Shown: in pieces, positions 8,675-17,348 of the stretch | Layout: each line of letters starts with the position of its first letter | Position numbering within the stretch: the stretch's first letter is position 1 | Source of the DNA: an uncultured Lachnospiraceae bacterium | Lineage (GTDB): Bacteria > Bacillota > Clostridia > Lachnospirales > Lachnospiraceae | Direction of reading: 5' to 3' | Assembly: GCA_902788035.1 (NCBI GenBank) | Contig: CADAIL010000020.1 | Location: forward strand, 41,958 to 101,355 | DNA length: 59,398 nucleotides | The notes under the pieces: model-generated | The model's database searches: none | Told to the model about the DNA's origin: nothing | What the model saw: only the letters and a program-made list of their open reading frames with translations | Made by a program: the position numbers and the translations under genes

Positions 8675-8828
8675 CTGCTCGGGCTCATATCCCGAATGAG
8701 GTCCAGATACAGGACTTCGATATGTTAAGCTCGATCTGTCAGATGATACTGACTGCGGATCTGCCCGTTGGAAAGACAAAAGTGCTGCGGATCCGCGAAG
8801 AACTGCAATACAGAGGAAGGAGATTTTC

Positions 8829-11252
8829 ATGAAACACAAGGATTTGATTGAACGGATGACCCTTGAAGAGAAAGCCGCTATACTCGGCGGACAGGGCGAA
8901 TGGCAGACCTGGCCGATTCCGCGCCTTGGCATCGAGTCCATGTACTGTTCCGACGGTCCTCACGGAATCCGCAAGCAGGCGGGAGCCGGCGACCACCTCG
9001 GCCTCAATGAATCCCTGAAAGCAACATGTTTCCCGACAGCGGCAACCGTGGCCAACAGCTGGGATGAGGCACTCGGCGAGGAGATCGGAAAAGCTCTCGG
9101 CGAAGAGGCTATGGCGGAGGACGTTCACATCCTTCTCGGCCCGGGCATGAATATGAAGAGAAGCCCACTCTGCGGCCGCAATTTTGAGTACTTTGCGGAA
9201 GATCCGCATCTTGCGGGTAAGATGGCCGCTTCCTACGTGCGCGGTATCCAGAGCAAGGGCGTGCGCAGCTGCATCAAGCATTTCGCAGTGAACAGCCAGG
9301 AAGAGCGCCGTATGGCTATGGACGCCGTCGTCGATGAGAGAACGCTTCGCGAGATATATCTCACGGCATTTGAAATCGCTGTAAAAGAGGGCGGAGCCAA
9401 GGCTATCATGACCTCCTACAACGAGCTCAACGGCGAGTACACCAATGAGAACCGCCACCTCCTTCTCGATATTCTCCGCGGGGACTGGGGATACGAGGGA
9501 ATGGTCGTCACGGACTGGGGCGGATCCAACGATCACGTTGAAGGAATCAGATGCCGGTCCAATCTTGAAATGCCGAATCCCGGTCTCGACTCTGCCCGCC
9601 AGGTCGTGGAAGCCGTAAAGAGCGGCCGTATGACACAGGAGGAGCTGGACATCTGCGTGGACGACCTTCTGGACGCGATCCTTGAGACAACAGAGGCAGC
9701 CAAGGGTCATTCCTCTGAATTCGACATTTCCGGGCATCATGCGCTGGCAAGGCGCGCTGCGTCAGAGTGCGCAGTCCTTTTGAAGAATGACGGTGATATC
9801 CTGCCGCTTGGAGTAGGGACAAAGGTCGCTGTGATCGGCGATTTCGCATTTGTACCGAGATACCAGGGCGCAGGTTCGTCTGTCGTCAATACGACCAAAC
9901 TGGAATCATTTAACGACATTGCGGCAAATGAAACCGCGCTCGAAATCGTCGCCCAATCCCGAGGCTACACAAGGAACGGAGATCCGGATGAAGCATTAAA
10001 GAGCGAGGCTGTGGAAGCCGCTAAGAAGGCGGACGTTGTCCTCTATTTCTTCGGACTTGACGAGATGAGCGAGTCGGAAGGCCTTGACAGAACGCATATG
10101 AGACTTCCCAAGGTCCAGATCGAGCTTCTTGAGGCCATCTACGCAGTCAATCAGAATGTCGTCGGCATCCTTTCCGGCGGATCTTCCATCGAGATGCCAT
10201 GGGACGCAAAGCTTGCGGCGATCCTCCACGGATATCTGACTGGCCAGGCAGGCGGAGGGGCTATTTATGATATTCTCACCGGCAGGGTTAATCCGTCAGG
10301 TAAGCTGGCCGAGACCTACCCGATGAAGCTTGAGGAGACCCCGGCATACAATTATTATCCCGCAAAAGAGAGAACATCTGAATACCGCGAAGGCCTCTTT
10401 ATCGGTTACCGCTACTATGACACGGCTGGTGTGCCGGTGAAGTATCCGTTCGGTTTCGGCCTTTCCTATACAACATTTGAATACAGTAATCTTGCAGTCG
10501 GCAGGGATGGTGTCAGCTTCACGGTAAAGAACAGCGGAAACATAGATGGCGCAGAGATTGCCCAGCTCTATGTAGGCCTTCCCGGAGCGAAAGTATACAG
10601 GCCGGCAAAGGAGCTGAAAGGATTTGCCAAGGTCTTCCTTAAAGCGGGGGAGAGCACGCTTGTCACGATTCCTTTTAATGATATGACATTCCGCTACTGG
10701 AACACAGATATTGACGGATGGGCAGTAGAGGGCGGAAATTATGAGATTCTCGTCGGCTCAAGTTCGGCGGATATAAGATTGCGCGGTAATCTGGATGTTA
10801 CGGAGCAGGGAGCGCCGAGCCCGTATGACGAGTCCCTCATGCCATCTTATTTCAGCGGAAAGATCACCCATGTTCCGGATGCCGAGTATGAAAAACTTCT
10901 CGGAAGACCTATTCCGGACGGATCATGGACGCGTGATCTCACGGCCAACGACGCGATCTGCCAGCTGAAGTACTCAAAGAGCTGGCTCTGCAGAAGAGTT
11001 TACGGCGTTCTTGAAGGCAAGAAGAGAAAAGCAGACGCTGCCGGTAAACCGGACCTCAATATCCTGTTCATCTACAACATGCCGTTCCGCGCAATCGGCA
11101 AGATGACCGGCGGAGCTGTCAGCCAGGAGATGGTGGCCGGCATGGTCAAGGTCGTCAACGGACATTTCTTCGGCGGTCTCGGCCAGATCATCGGAGGTTA
11201 TTTCAGGAACGGCAGATTGAATAAGAAGTATGAGAAGAAGCTGAAGGGCTGA
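8829..11252 (+). CDS. GH3 family beta-glycosidase (beta-glucosidase-like)
   Basis: 807 residues; ATG follows GGAAGGAG. The order is standard: a GH3 N-domain barrel (1-300), a C-terminal sandwich domain (about 310-560) and a fibronectin-III-like domain (about 575-660). Substrate and structural motifs are SDGPHGIR (41-48), CIKHFAVNSQEERR (148-161) and MVVTDWGG, in which Asp229 is the expected nucleophile. SESEGLDR near 415 is a candidate for the acid/base loop. A further C-terminal tail of about 110 residues, partly hydrophobic (PFRAIGKMTGGAVS), follows the FnIII domain. No signal peptide is seen, so the enzyme is probably cytoplasmic and acts on imported beta-glycosides. The next gene starts 54 bases on. 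Confidence 0.92.
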   Translation: MKHKDLIERMTLEEKAAILGGQGEWQTWPIPRLGIESMYCSDGPHGIRKQAGAGDHLGLNESLKATCFPTAATVANSWDEALGEEIGKALGEEAMAEDVHILLGPGMNMKRSPLCGRNFEYFAEDPHLAGKMAASYVRGIQSKGVRSCIKHFAVNSQEERRMAMDAVVDERTLREIYLTAFEIAVKEGGAKAIMTSYNELNGEYTNENRHLLLDILRGDWGYEGMVVTDWGGSNDHVEGIRCRSNLEMPNPGLDSARQVVEAVKSGRMTQEELDICVDDLLDAILETTEAAKGHSSEFDISGHHALARRAASECAVLLKNDGDILPLGVGTKVAVIGDFAFVPRYQGAGSSVVNTTKLESFNDIAANETALEIVAQSRGYTRNGDPDEALKSEAVEAAKKADVVLYFFGLDEMSESEGLDRTHMRLPKVQIELLEAIYAVNQNVVGILSGGSSIEMPWDAKLAAILHGYLTGQAGGGAIYDILTGRVNPSGKLAETYPMKLEETPAYNYYPAKERTSEYREGLFIGYRYYDTAGVPVKYPFGFGLSYTTFEYSNLAVGRDGVSFTVKNSGNIDGAEIAQLYVGLPGAKVYRPAKELKGFAKVFLKAGESTLVTIPFNDMTFRYWNTDIDGWAVEGGNYEILVGSSSADIRLRGNLDVTEQGAPSPYDESLMPSYFSGKITHVPDAEYEKLLGRPIPDGSWTRDLTANDAICQLKYSKSWLCRRVYGVLEGKKRKADAAGKPDLNILFIYNMPFRAIGKMTGGAVSQEMVAGMVKVVNGHFFGGLGQIIGGYFRNGRLNKKYEKKLKG

Positions 11253-11305
11253 TGAGGCACATTGGTTTTGACGCTTCATGGGCTTTAGAATAATTGGAGG
11301 ATTAT

Positions 11306-11860
11306 ATGGGATTTTGGAATAATTTTGCGGAAAAACATCCCGGCGCGGCTAAGTGGATCCGCGAGGGTGGTCTTTTTGTCATCGTCAGCAACCTGATCAC
11401 AGTGTTCAAGTACCTGATGCTTCAGTTCCTGCCGAAGCTTTTTACGAGCCTTCCGAATGTGGATTTCGGCTTCCCGGGCATTGATGTCACTCTCTTCGGT
11501 GAGACTTTCAAGTGGAACATCATCGGCTATGACGCTGCTCACGGCGGACTTCCGTATTTCTGTGCCTACATGGTGGCCATGGTCATCGGCGAGGTCATCA
11601 ACTTCCCGATCCAGAGAAATGTTGTGTTCCGCAGCAAGGGCAATGTGGCCTATCAGATTTTCTGGTATTTCATCGCATTCTGCGTGATTACCTGCATCGT
11701 TAACTCGATCAACTGTGTCTGGGTTGCGGTGGCCGGCATGTTCGTGCCGGATTTCGTCTACAACATCGGCACGACGGTCCTCAACGGCGGCGTCTCCATG
11801 CTGATCTTCTTCTTCGTCAACAAGATCATCTTCCCGGAAGGGGAGCCCGCGAAAAACTAA
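11306..11860 (+). CDS. GtrA-like small membrane protein
   Basis: ATG 11306 with GGAGG 5 bases upstream gives 184 residues; the upstream ATG at 11294 lies before this ribosome site. There are four hydrophobic segments (about 24-44, 78-98, 110-138, 150-172), with the GEVINFPIQRNVVF pattern typical of GtrA proteins between the second and third. GtrA-family proteins are thought to move lipid-linked sugars across the membrane or assist glycosyltransferases. It is apparently co-transcribed with the GH3 gene upstream. The exact substrate is unknown. Confidence 0.75.
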   Translation: MGFWNNFAEKHPGAAKWIREGGLFVIVSNLITVFKYLMLQFLPKLFTSLPNVDFGFPGIDVTLFGETFKWNIIGYDAAHGGLPYFCAYMVAMVIGEVINFPIQRNVVFRSKGNVAYQIFWYFIAFCVITCIVNSINCVWVAVAGMFVPDFVYNIGTTVLNGGVSMLIFFFVNKIIFPEGEPAKN

Positions 11861-11866
11861 AGTCGG

Positions 11867-12065
11867 CTGCAGTTAAGACAGGCTGCGCGTGGGTTAATGA
11901 GCCGGCCGCAAACATCATCTTCATCGAAAAACGCAGGTCCTCCTCTGCGAGCTTAGCAATGCATATGCATTGCTGATCTCTCGGTCGGACCTGCAATGTT
12001 TTTCTCACGAAGATGGATGCTTTGCGCCGGCAGCGAAGCGCAAGAGCAGCCTGAGCGAACTGCAG
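11867..12065. repeat. Dispersed long-hairpin repeat, copy B
   Basis: It has the same core as copies A and C (CATCATCTTCATCGAAAAACG against its complement, and GCAGGTC against GACCTGC). The apical stem is a different, perfect palindrome, AGCAATGCATATGCATTGCT. The right arm (GAGCAGCCTGAGCGAACTGCAG) runs into the tandem array at 12037. Confidence 0.8.
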
Positions 12066-12270
12066 TAATTCCTGAAGCAGAATCCTTGTGACGGGAGCAG
12101 CGCAAGAGCAGCCTGAGCGAACTGCAGTAATTCCTGAAGCAGAATCCTTGTGACGGGAGCAGCGCAAGAGCAGCCTGAACGAACTGTAGTAATTCCTGAA
12201 GCAGATTTCTCGTGACGTGAGTTTATGACGAATCCGCAAATCGAAGCGCAAGAGCAGCCTGTTCGAACTA
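12037..12270. repeat. 62-bp tandem repeat array
   Basis: AGCGCAAGAGCAGCCTG starts at 12037, 12099 and 12161 (period 62), with a fourth degenerate start at 12245. The unit contains the right arm of the palindromic repeat, so the array seems to have arisen by local duplication of that arm. It has no spacers and is not a CRISPR array. Confidence 0.85.
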
Positions 12271-12294
12271 TGGCAAACTGATTATGTCGTTATT

Positions 12295-12336
12295 ATGACC
12301 GTTCATGACAAAAATTGTGAACGGTCATGTTTTTTG
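12295..12336 (+). terminator. Intrinsic terminator
   Basis: ATGACCGTTCA (12295-12305) and TGAACGGTCAT (12318-12328) form an 11-bp perfect stem with a 12-base loop, followed closely by six Ts. It closes transcription coming from the GH3-gtrA side, immediately before a new promoter. Confidence 0.8.
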
Positions 12337-12343
12337 ATATAAT
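12315..12343 (+). promoter_or_regulatory. Promoter of the permuted GH3 gene
   Basis: TTGTGA (12315-12320) and TATAAT (12338-12343) are 17 bases apart. The -35 box is inside the preceding terminator stem, so the two signals overlap. Confidence 0.6.
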
Positions 12344-12350
12344 TTACTAA

Positions 12351-12550
12351 AACTTCCCACTTCAGATTGAGAGCGAAGCCGAGCGGGAGCGTCCCTGAGA
12401 GTACATATTTATGAGGCGGCTAAATTGAGATAGGGTGTGGGAAGTTCTAGGCATTTGCGCCAGATTCGTGTCTGGCCTAACGGCACGGTGCAATACATTC
12501 CGGAGTGGAAGTAAGCGGCCATGAAGGAGTGAAAAAGAAAAGGAGGAAAA
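12351..12550 (+). promoter_or_regulatory. Long structured 5' leader of unknown class
   Basis: The transcript would begin with AACTTCCCAC (12351-12360), which pairs perfectly with GTGGGAAGTT (12437-12446), enclosing a 76-base domain with an internal GGGA-GCG-TCCC hairpin. A second hairpin, GCCAGA/TCTGGC, follows at about 12469-12486. GGAGG then precedes ATG 12554. A 10-bp closing helix at the 5' end of a 200-base leader looks like a cis-regulatory RNA. I do not recognise it as T-box, SAM, purine, TPP or cyclic-di-GMP class. Confidence 0.5.
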
Positions 12551-12553
12551 TGT

Positions 12554-15457
12554 ATGTTATCTATTAACATGGATGATGTCATGAACGTCATCAACTCGAT
12601 CCAGTCTTACCTGATAGCGGCAGGCGTGATCTTAGTCGCCGGCTTATTGCTGCTGATCCTGGCAGGCATGATCAGTAAGAAGCACGCAGGCAAGATCCGC
12701 GGCGTAGCCGGAATTGGCCTTCTGGCAGGCCTTGCTGTCGTTGTCAACATGATCTGCACAGGTCCGATGAGCACGATGCTCGACCTTATCAGCGGATCCG
12801 GCACGATCACGGAAGCAACATCCGAAGAGGCGCAGGAGCTTGCGGTCTCGATCGGCGAGGAGGGCATTGTCCTTCTGAACAACGATGATGATCTGCTTCC
12901 GCTGGCGTCCGGTTCCAAGCTGAACGTTTTCGGCTGGGCATCAACGAAACCGATCCTCGGCGGCGCCGGTTCAGGTGCTCTGAACGATGCGTATCCGACA
13001 ACGGACATTCTCACAAGCCTTGCGGATGCCGGCTTCGAGACGAACACAGAGCTGACATCCTTCTACACAGAGTATCAGCCCGAGCGCCCGGTCGTCGGTA
13101 TGTGGGCACAGGACTGGACACTTCCGGAGCCGAATGTCTCCGAGTATTCAGATGACCTGATTGCCAACGCGAAGGCATTCTCAGACACAGCTATGATCGT
13201 CATTTCCCGCTCCGGCGGTGAGGGTGCTGACCTTCCGGCTGACATGCCCGCTGTCGTTGACGGTTCTTACCAGGATGGCACGACATACACGGCAGGTGTC
13301 TATGATGATTCCATGAACGAAGGAAACGACTGGGACGAGGGTGACCATTATCTGATGCTCTCCAACAGAGAAGAGGAGATGATCGATCTCGTCTGCAAGA
13401 ACTTCGAAAAAGTCGTTCTTGTCTATAACGGTGCAAATGCATTCGAACTCGGCTTCGTCAACGACTACCCGCAGATCAAGTCCGTTCTCTGGACAGCAGG
13501 TCAGGGCCATATCGGCATGAAGGCTCTCGGCAAGCTCCTGAATGGTGAAGTCAATCCGTCCGGCAAGATGATTGACACATATGTATATGACCTCAAGGCT
13601 ACTCCGTGGTGGAACAACTTCGGTGACTTTAATTACACCAACATGGATGACTTCGCTTACACATCCACCGGCTTCACAGGCGTAGAGTCTACGGCGACTC
13701 CGGGCTTCGTCAACTATGTCGAAGGCATTTACGTCGGCTATAAGTTCTATGAGACAGCGGCGGCTGAAGGCTTTATCGACTATGACAAGGTCGTCCAGTA
13801 TCCGTTCGGCTATGGTCTCTCCTACACGACATTCGAGCAGAAGATGGGCGATATCACTGAAGCAGATGGAAAGATCAGCTTTGAAGTTGAAGTAAAGAAT
13901 ACCGGCGATGTCGCGGGCAAGGACGTTGTGGAAGTCTACTACAATCCGCCTTATACGAACGGCGGTATTGAGAAGGCATCCGCTAACCTTATCGCGTTCG
14001 AGAAGACATCTCTTCTTGATCCGGGCGCATCCGAGAAGGTCAAGATCTCATTCAGTGTTGAAGACATGGCTTCTTATGACGCTAAAGACGCCGGCGGCTA
14101 TGTCCTTGAGAAGGGTGATTATATTATTTCCATCAACTCCGACGCTCACAACATCATCGACAGCAAGACATACAAAGTCGCTGATACAGTTAAGTACACA
14201 GGCGACAACAAGAGAGAGAGCGACCTCATCACAGCGGAGAATCAGTTCGACTATGCTGAAGGCGATATCACATATCTCTCCCGCAAGGATAAATTCGCAA
14301 ATTACGACAAGGCCACAGCAGCTCCGGCTTCCTTCGAGCTTTCCGAAGATGCCAAGTCCACATTCTACAACATCAGCAACTACCTGACAGCGGAAGCAAC
14401 AGCAGAGGATGAGGATCCGGATGCTGAACCGATCACGACGGGCGCTTCCAACAATCTGAAGCTGAAAGACATGGTCGGCCTCGATAAGGACGATCCGCAG
14501 TGGGATGCTTTCATGGATCAGCTGACCCTTGACGACATGAACGCCGTTATTTCTCTCGGCGGCTACCAGACGAACTCCATTGATTCCGTCGGCAAGGTCC
14601 GCACAAACGACTGCGACGGTCCGGCTTCCATCAACAACAACTTCACCGGTGTCGGCTCCATCGGCTTCCCGGTAGGCGTTGTCGTTGCAGGAACATGGAA
14701 CAAGGATCTGGCTTATGCATTCGGCGATTCCATCGGCAAGATGGCGAACGAGATGGATGTCTCCGGCTGGTACGCACCGGCTATGAACAACCACAGAACT
14801 GCATTTGCAGGACGTAACTTCGAGTACTATTCAGAGGACGGCGTTCTCTCCGGCTACATCGCCGAAAAGGCTGTCCAGGGTTCACAGGAGAACGGCGTCT
14901 ACGCCTACATGAAGCACTTCGCGCTGAATGATCAGGAGCAGAACAGATGCGACATGGTCTGCACATGGTCAAATGAGCAGGCGATCCGTGAGATTTACCT
15001 GAAGCCGTTCGAGATGTGCGTTAAGGATGCGAACTGCCTTGCAGTTATGTCCTCCTTCAACTACATCGGCAACCGCTGGGCAGGCGGCAGCAGCTCGCTC
15101 TGCAAGACGGTCCTCCGCGACGAGTGGGGATTTGAGGGCTTCGTAGAGACCGACTACTTCGGTGTTTACGGATACATGAGCTCCGATCAGGCGATCCGCA
15201 ACGGCACAGACCTCATGCTCGTCAACTATCCGACAGCGACCAATGATGTTCAGTTCCGTGATACCAACGGCGCTCAGCAGGCAATGAGAACAGCAGCGAA
15301 GAACATCCTCTATGTTGTTGCCAATAGCCGCGCTTACTATCCGGAGAACCTGAACGAAGGCATGGCTTCCTGGAAGAAGATTATGTACGGCGCAGATGTG
15401 GTCGTAGGCCTCCTGTGCTTACTGATCGCGATGAAGGCTTTCAAGAAGAAGGCATAA
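12554..15457 (+). CDS. GH3 family glycosidase with permuted domain order, membrane-anchored at both ends
   Basis: 967 residues; GGAGG precedes the ATG. Two hydrophobic segments (about 18-40 and 50-68) are followed by a GH3 C-type sandwich domain (about 85-400, EEGIVLLNNDDDLLPL) and an FnIII-like domain (about 430-540). The GH3 N-type barrel comes last (about 640-935), with DGPASINNN, MKHFALNDQEQNR and FVETDYFG, where Asp867 is the expected nucleophile. The C-terminus has a third hydrophobic segment (about 944-962) and a Lys-rich end. Domain-inverted GH3 enzymes are known from rumen bacteria; the anchors at both ends suggest an envelope location. It probably trims short beta-glycosides. It is expressed from its own promoter with a long leader. 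Confidence 0.9.
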   Translation: MLSINMDDVMNVINSIQSYLIAAGVILVAGLLLLILAGMISKKHAGKIRGVAGIGLLAGLAVVVNMICTGPMSTMLDLISGSGTITEATSEEAQELAVSIGEEGIVLLNNDDDLLPLASGSKLNVFGWASTKPILGGAGSGALNDAYPTTDILTSLADAGFETNTELTSFYTEYQPERPVVGMWAQDWTLPEPNVSEYSDDLIANAKAFSDTAMIVISRSGGEGADLPADMPAVVDGSYQDGTTYTAGVYDDSMNEGNDWDEGDHYLMLSNREEEMIDLVCKNFEKVVLVYNGANAFELGFVNDYPQIKSVLWTAGQGHIGMKALGKLLNGEVNPSGKMIDTYVYDLKATPWWNNFGDFNYTNMDDFAYTSTGFTGVESTATPGFVNYVEGIYVGYKFYETAAAEGFIDYDKVVQYPFGYGLSYTTFEQKMGDITEADGKISFEVEVKNTGDVAGKDVVEVYYNPPYTNGGIEKASANLIAFEKTSLLDPGASEKVKISFSVEDMASYDAKDAGGYVLEKGDYIISINSDAHNIIDSKTYKVADTVKYTGDNKRESDLITAENQFDYAEGDITYLSRKDKFANYDKATAAPASFELSEDAKSTFYNISNYLTAEATAEDEDPDAEPITTGASNNLKLKDMVGLDKDDPQWDAFMDQLTLDDMNAVISLGGYQTNSIDSVGKVRTNDCDGPASINNNFTGVGSIGFPVGVVVAGTWNKDLAYAFGDSIGKMANEMDVSGWYAPAMNNHRTAFAGRNFEYYSEDGVLSGYIAEKAVQGSQENGVYAYMKHFALNDQEQNRCDMVCTWSNEQAIREIYLKPFEMCVKDANCLAVMSSFNYIGNRWAGGSSSLCKTVLRDEWGFEGFVETDYFGVYGYMSSDQAIRNGTDLMLVNYPTATNDVQFRDTNGAQQAMRTAAKNILYVVANSRAYYPENLNEGMASWKKIMYGADVVVGLLCLLIAMKAFKKKA

Positions 15458-15545
15458 TAAATCTCATCGGAAGTTCCGCGGGAACTCCCGATAAAAGGGC
15501 GAAGCAGTAACGATGCTGTTCGACTTGTTTATCTGAATACTGGAT

Positions 15546-15580
15546 AAAAAAGGCGCCGCGGGATGTGATTTCCGCGGCGC
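15546..15580 (-). terminator. Terminator for dtd (minus strand)
   Basis: GCGCCGCGG (15553-15561) pairs with CCGCGGCGC (15572-15580). The T-run lies on the minus strand (15546-15551), so it ends dtd transcription; the plus-strand side has only a weak T-rich tail. A second inverted repeat at 15467-15494 follows the GH3 stop. Confidence 0.75.
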
Positions 15581-15620
15581 TGTATTTTCAATCGGTGCGG
15601 ATCCGAATCCCGCACCATAT

Positions 15621-16094
15621 CTATTTATTTGCTGATGCCTTCGGCTTTACAAGCTCATCAGAGTCGAGCATGACTGTGAACGGCCCATCATTGACTAGCG
15701 AGATCTTCATGTAGGCACCGAAGCTTCCTCGCTGCACATTCGGGAAATGTTCGGAACACCTTTTTATGATGTACTCATACAGCCGATTGGCATGCTCGGG
15801 TGAGCCGGCCTTGACGAAGGACGGCCGGTTGCCTTTTCTGCAGTCCGCGTAGAGCGTGAACTGGGAGATCAGCAGCAGATTGCCCCCGACTGTATCAATA
15901 TTCAGATTCGTTTTATCATTTTCATCCTGGAAGATCCGAAGACCGGTCATCTTCTTTATCAGCACATCTGCAATCTCCTCAGTGTCGGTTTCCGCAATTC
16001 CGATCAGGACGCAGAAGCCGTCTCCGATTTCTCCGATTACCTCGTTGTCTACTGTTACTTTGGCCTCGGAAACTCTCTGTATTAAAAATCTCAT
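15621..16094 (-). CDS. dtd: D-aminoacyl-tRNA deacylase
   Basis: Dtd hydrolyses D-amino acids from mischarged tRNAs in the cytosol. The ATG at 16094 (complement) with GAGG 7 bases upstream gives 157 residues, close to the usual length; the open frame continues upstream without a ribosome site. The N-terminus MRFLIQRVSEAKVTVD, the catalytic-region motif SQFTLYADCRKGNRPSF and the C-terminal NDGPFTVMLDSDEL are characteristic. It is a single gene with its own terminator. Confidence 0.95.
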   Translation of the reverse strand: MRFLIQRVSEAKVTVDNEVIGEIGDGFCVLIGIAETDTEEIADVLIKKMTGLRIFQDENDKTNLNIDTVGGNLLLISQFTLYADCRKGNRPSFVKAGSPEHANRLYEYIIKRCSEHFPNVQRGSFGAYMKISLVNDGPFTVMLDSDELVKPKASANK

Positions 16095-16297
16095 GTGATA
16101 ACCTCGATATATGTTCTTATTTTCATTTCCGCCGGCGTTCCTCTTGAATCCGAAAGCGTCGCGTATTATTATACTGATATCGCTTCCGGTTCCGCAAGAG
16201 TATCGCGGCATGCCGCGGTATGGCCGGCATTTAGTGCGAATATGTTGAGGAAAAAGCTAAGATAGCGCGGCCGCCGGAAGCGTTCTTGAAACAGGCA

Positions 16298-16340
16298 GGC
16301 GTTAAAGTACCGAGTCATGACGATACTTTGGCGCCTTTTT
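16298..16340 (+). terminator. Plus-strand terminator-like hairpin with no obvious upstream gene
   Basis: GGCG-AAAGTA (16298-16308) pairs with TACTTT-CGCC (16324-16335), and five Ts follow on the plus strand. Both flanking genes are on the minus strand. It could end antisense transcription or a small RNA. Confidence 0.45.
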
Positions 16341-16345
16341 ACGTC

Positions 16346-16915
16346 TCATCCGGGCAGCTCGATTCTGCCCCGGCTTCTTCTGTGATAGACCTCACCGGTC
16401 TCCACATCCTTCCAGTAGAATTCACCGTTTTCCCACGTCATATAGCTGTATCGGGATCCCTTTTTGGGGATGCCGACCGAGCCCGGATTCATATATGTAA
16501 AATCCTCATATTCGTTGCATGCAGGGATATGTGTGTGGCCGCACAACAGAATATCGCCCTTTCTGAGCGGGGGAGGTGTTTTTTCTCCGTGATGGTGACC
16601 GTGGGTAACAAAGAGTTTTTCGTTCCCGACTGCTACGAAGGCGTATTCTGCCATGATTGGGAAGTTCAGGACCATCTGATCAACTTCAGTATCACAGTTG
16701 CCTCTCACGCAGAGAAGGTCGCCTGTGAGTGAATTCAGCATTTCTATGACACGTTTAGGCGCATAGTCCCTCGGCAGGTCATTTCTGGGACCGTGGTAGA
16801 GAAGGTCACCGAGCAGCAGTATGCGGTCAGCATTCTCCTCTTTAATTCTCGCCATAAGTTTTTCACAGTAGTAAGCGGATCCGTGTATGTCGGACGCAAT
16901 CAGTAATTTCTTCAT
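16346..16915 (-). CDS. YfcE/MJ0936-type metallophosphoesterase
   Basis: 189 residues, ATG at 16915 (complement). Metal-binding motifs are in the usual order: SDIHG (8-12), GDLLYHG (36-42), GNCD (about 72-75), THGHHHG (about 104-110) and GHTHIPA (about 126-132). Members of this family hydrolyse phosphodiesters such as bis-pNPP and cyclic nucleotides in vitro; the natural substrate is generally unknown. It is transcribed leftward towards dtd, separated by a 250-base gap. Confidence 0.9.
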   Translation of the reverse strand: MKKLLIASDIHGSAYYCEKLMARIKEENADRILLLGDLLYHGPRNDLPRDYAPKRVIEMLNSLTGDLLCVRGNCDTEVDQMVLNFPIMAEYAFVAVGNEKLFVTHGHHHGEKTPPPLRKGDILLCGHTHIPACNEYEDFTYMNPGSVGIPKKGSRYSYMTWENGEFYWKDVETGEVYHRRSRGRIELPG

Positions 16916-17001
16916 TCTTATTCACCTCTTATTCAGGATATTCTAAGTGTACCATACGCAGGCCGCTGCCGCAAATGCCTGAATTATTACGGCCATCGAA
17001 A

Positions 17002-17197
17002 CAGTTCAGACAGGCTGCAGCGAAGTTCAAAGACCCGGCCGCAAACATCATCTTCATCGAAAAACGCAGGTCTTATCTGTGAGCTTAAAAAGTCTGAAGC
17101 CTTTTTGATCTCACAGTGAAAGACCTGCAATGCTTTTCTCATGAAGATGGATGTTCGCTGCCGGAAAACGAACATAGAGAGCAGCCTGTCTGAACTG
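17002..17197. repeat. Dispersed long-hairpin repeat, copy C (most complete)
   Basis: A perfect 17-bp terminal inverted repeat, CAGTTCAGACAGGCTGC and GCAGCCTGTCTGAACTG, bounds 196 bp that fold back on themselves. The pairs are GCAGGTC/GACCTGC, CTGTGAG/CTCACAG and an apical stem in AAAAAGTCTGAAGCCTTTTT. It fills most of the gap between the phosphoesterase gene and the rubredoxin-oxidoreductase gene. Confidence 0.85.
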
Positions 17198-17240
17198 CTT
17201 ACGGTCATCTTTTCCACTTTGCGGATTGTTTGTATAATTA

Positions 17241-17269
17241 TTGCGAAAAAGATGAAAAAAACCTATAAT
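17241..17269 (+). promoter_or_regulatory. Promoter of the rubredoxin-NADH oxidoreductase
   Basis: TTGCGA (17241-17246) and TATAAT (17264-17269) are spaced by 17 bases. The leader to ATG 17349 is about 73 bases. Confidence 0.65.
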
Positions 17270-17348
17270 TAATATATCATTTCCGCCGAAAAATGAGCGG
17301 CGGCATACTTGTAAACGATACTTGAATAATAAATATGGAGGTACATAT

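Noticed and set aside
8585..8828. Possible agrD-type signal peptide gene after the GHKL kinase
   Set aside because: No short frame with a ribosome site and a peptide-like sequence is found, and there is no agrB.
8739..9740. Minus-strand open frame of 333 codons opposite the GH3 gene
   Set aside because: It is antisense to conserved GH3 sequence with no recognisable domain.
12037..12270. Possible CRISPR array
   Set aside because: Units are 62 bp, contiguous and have no distinct spacers, and no cas gene is in the window.
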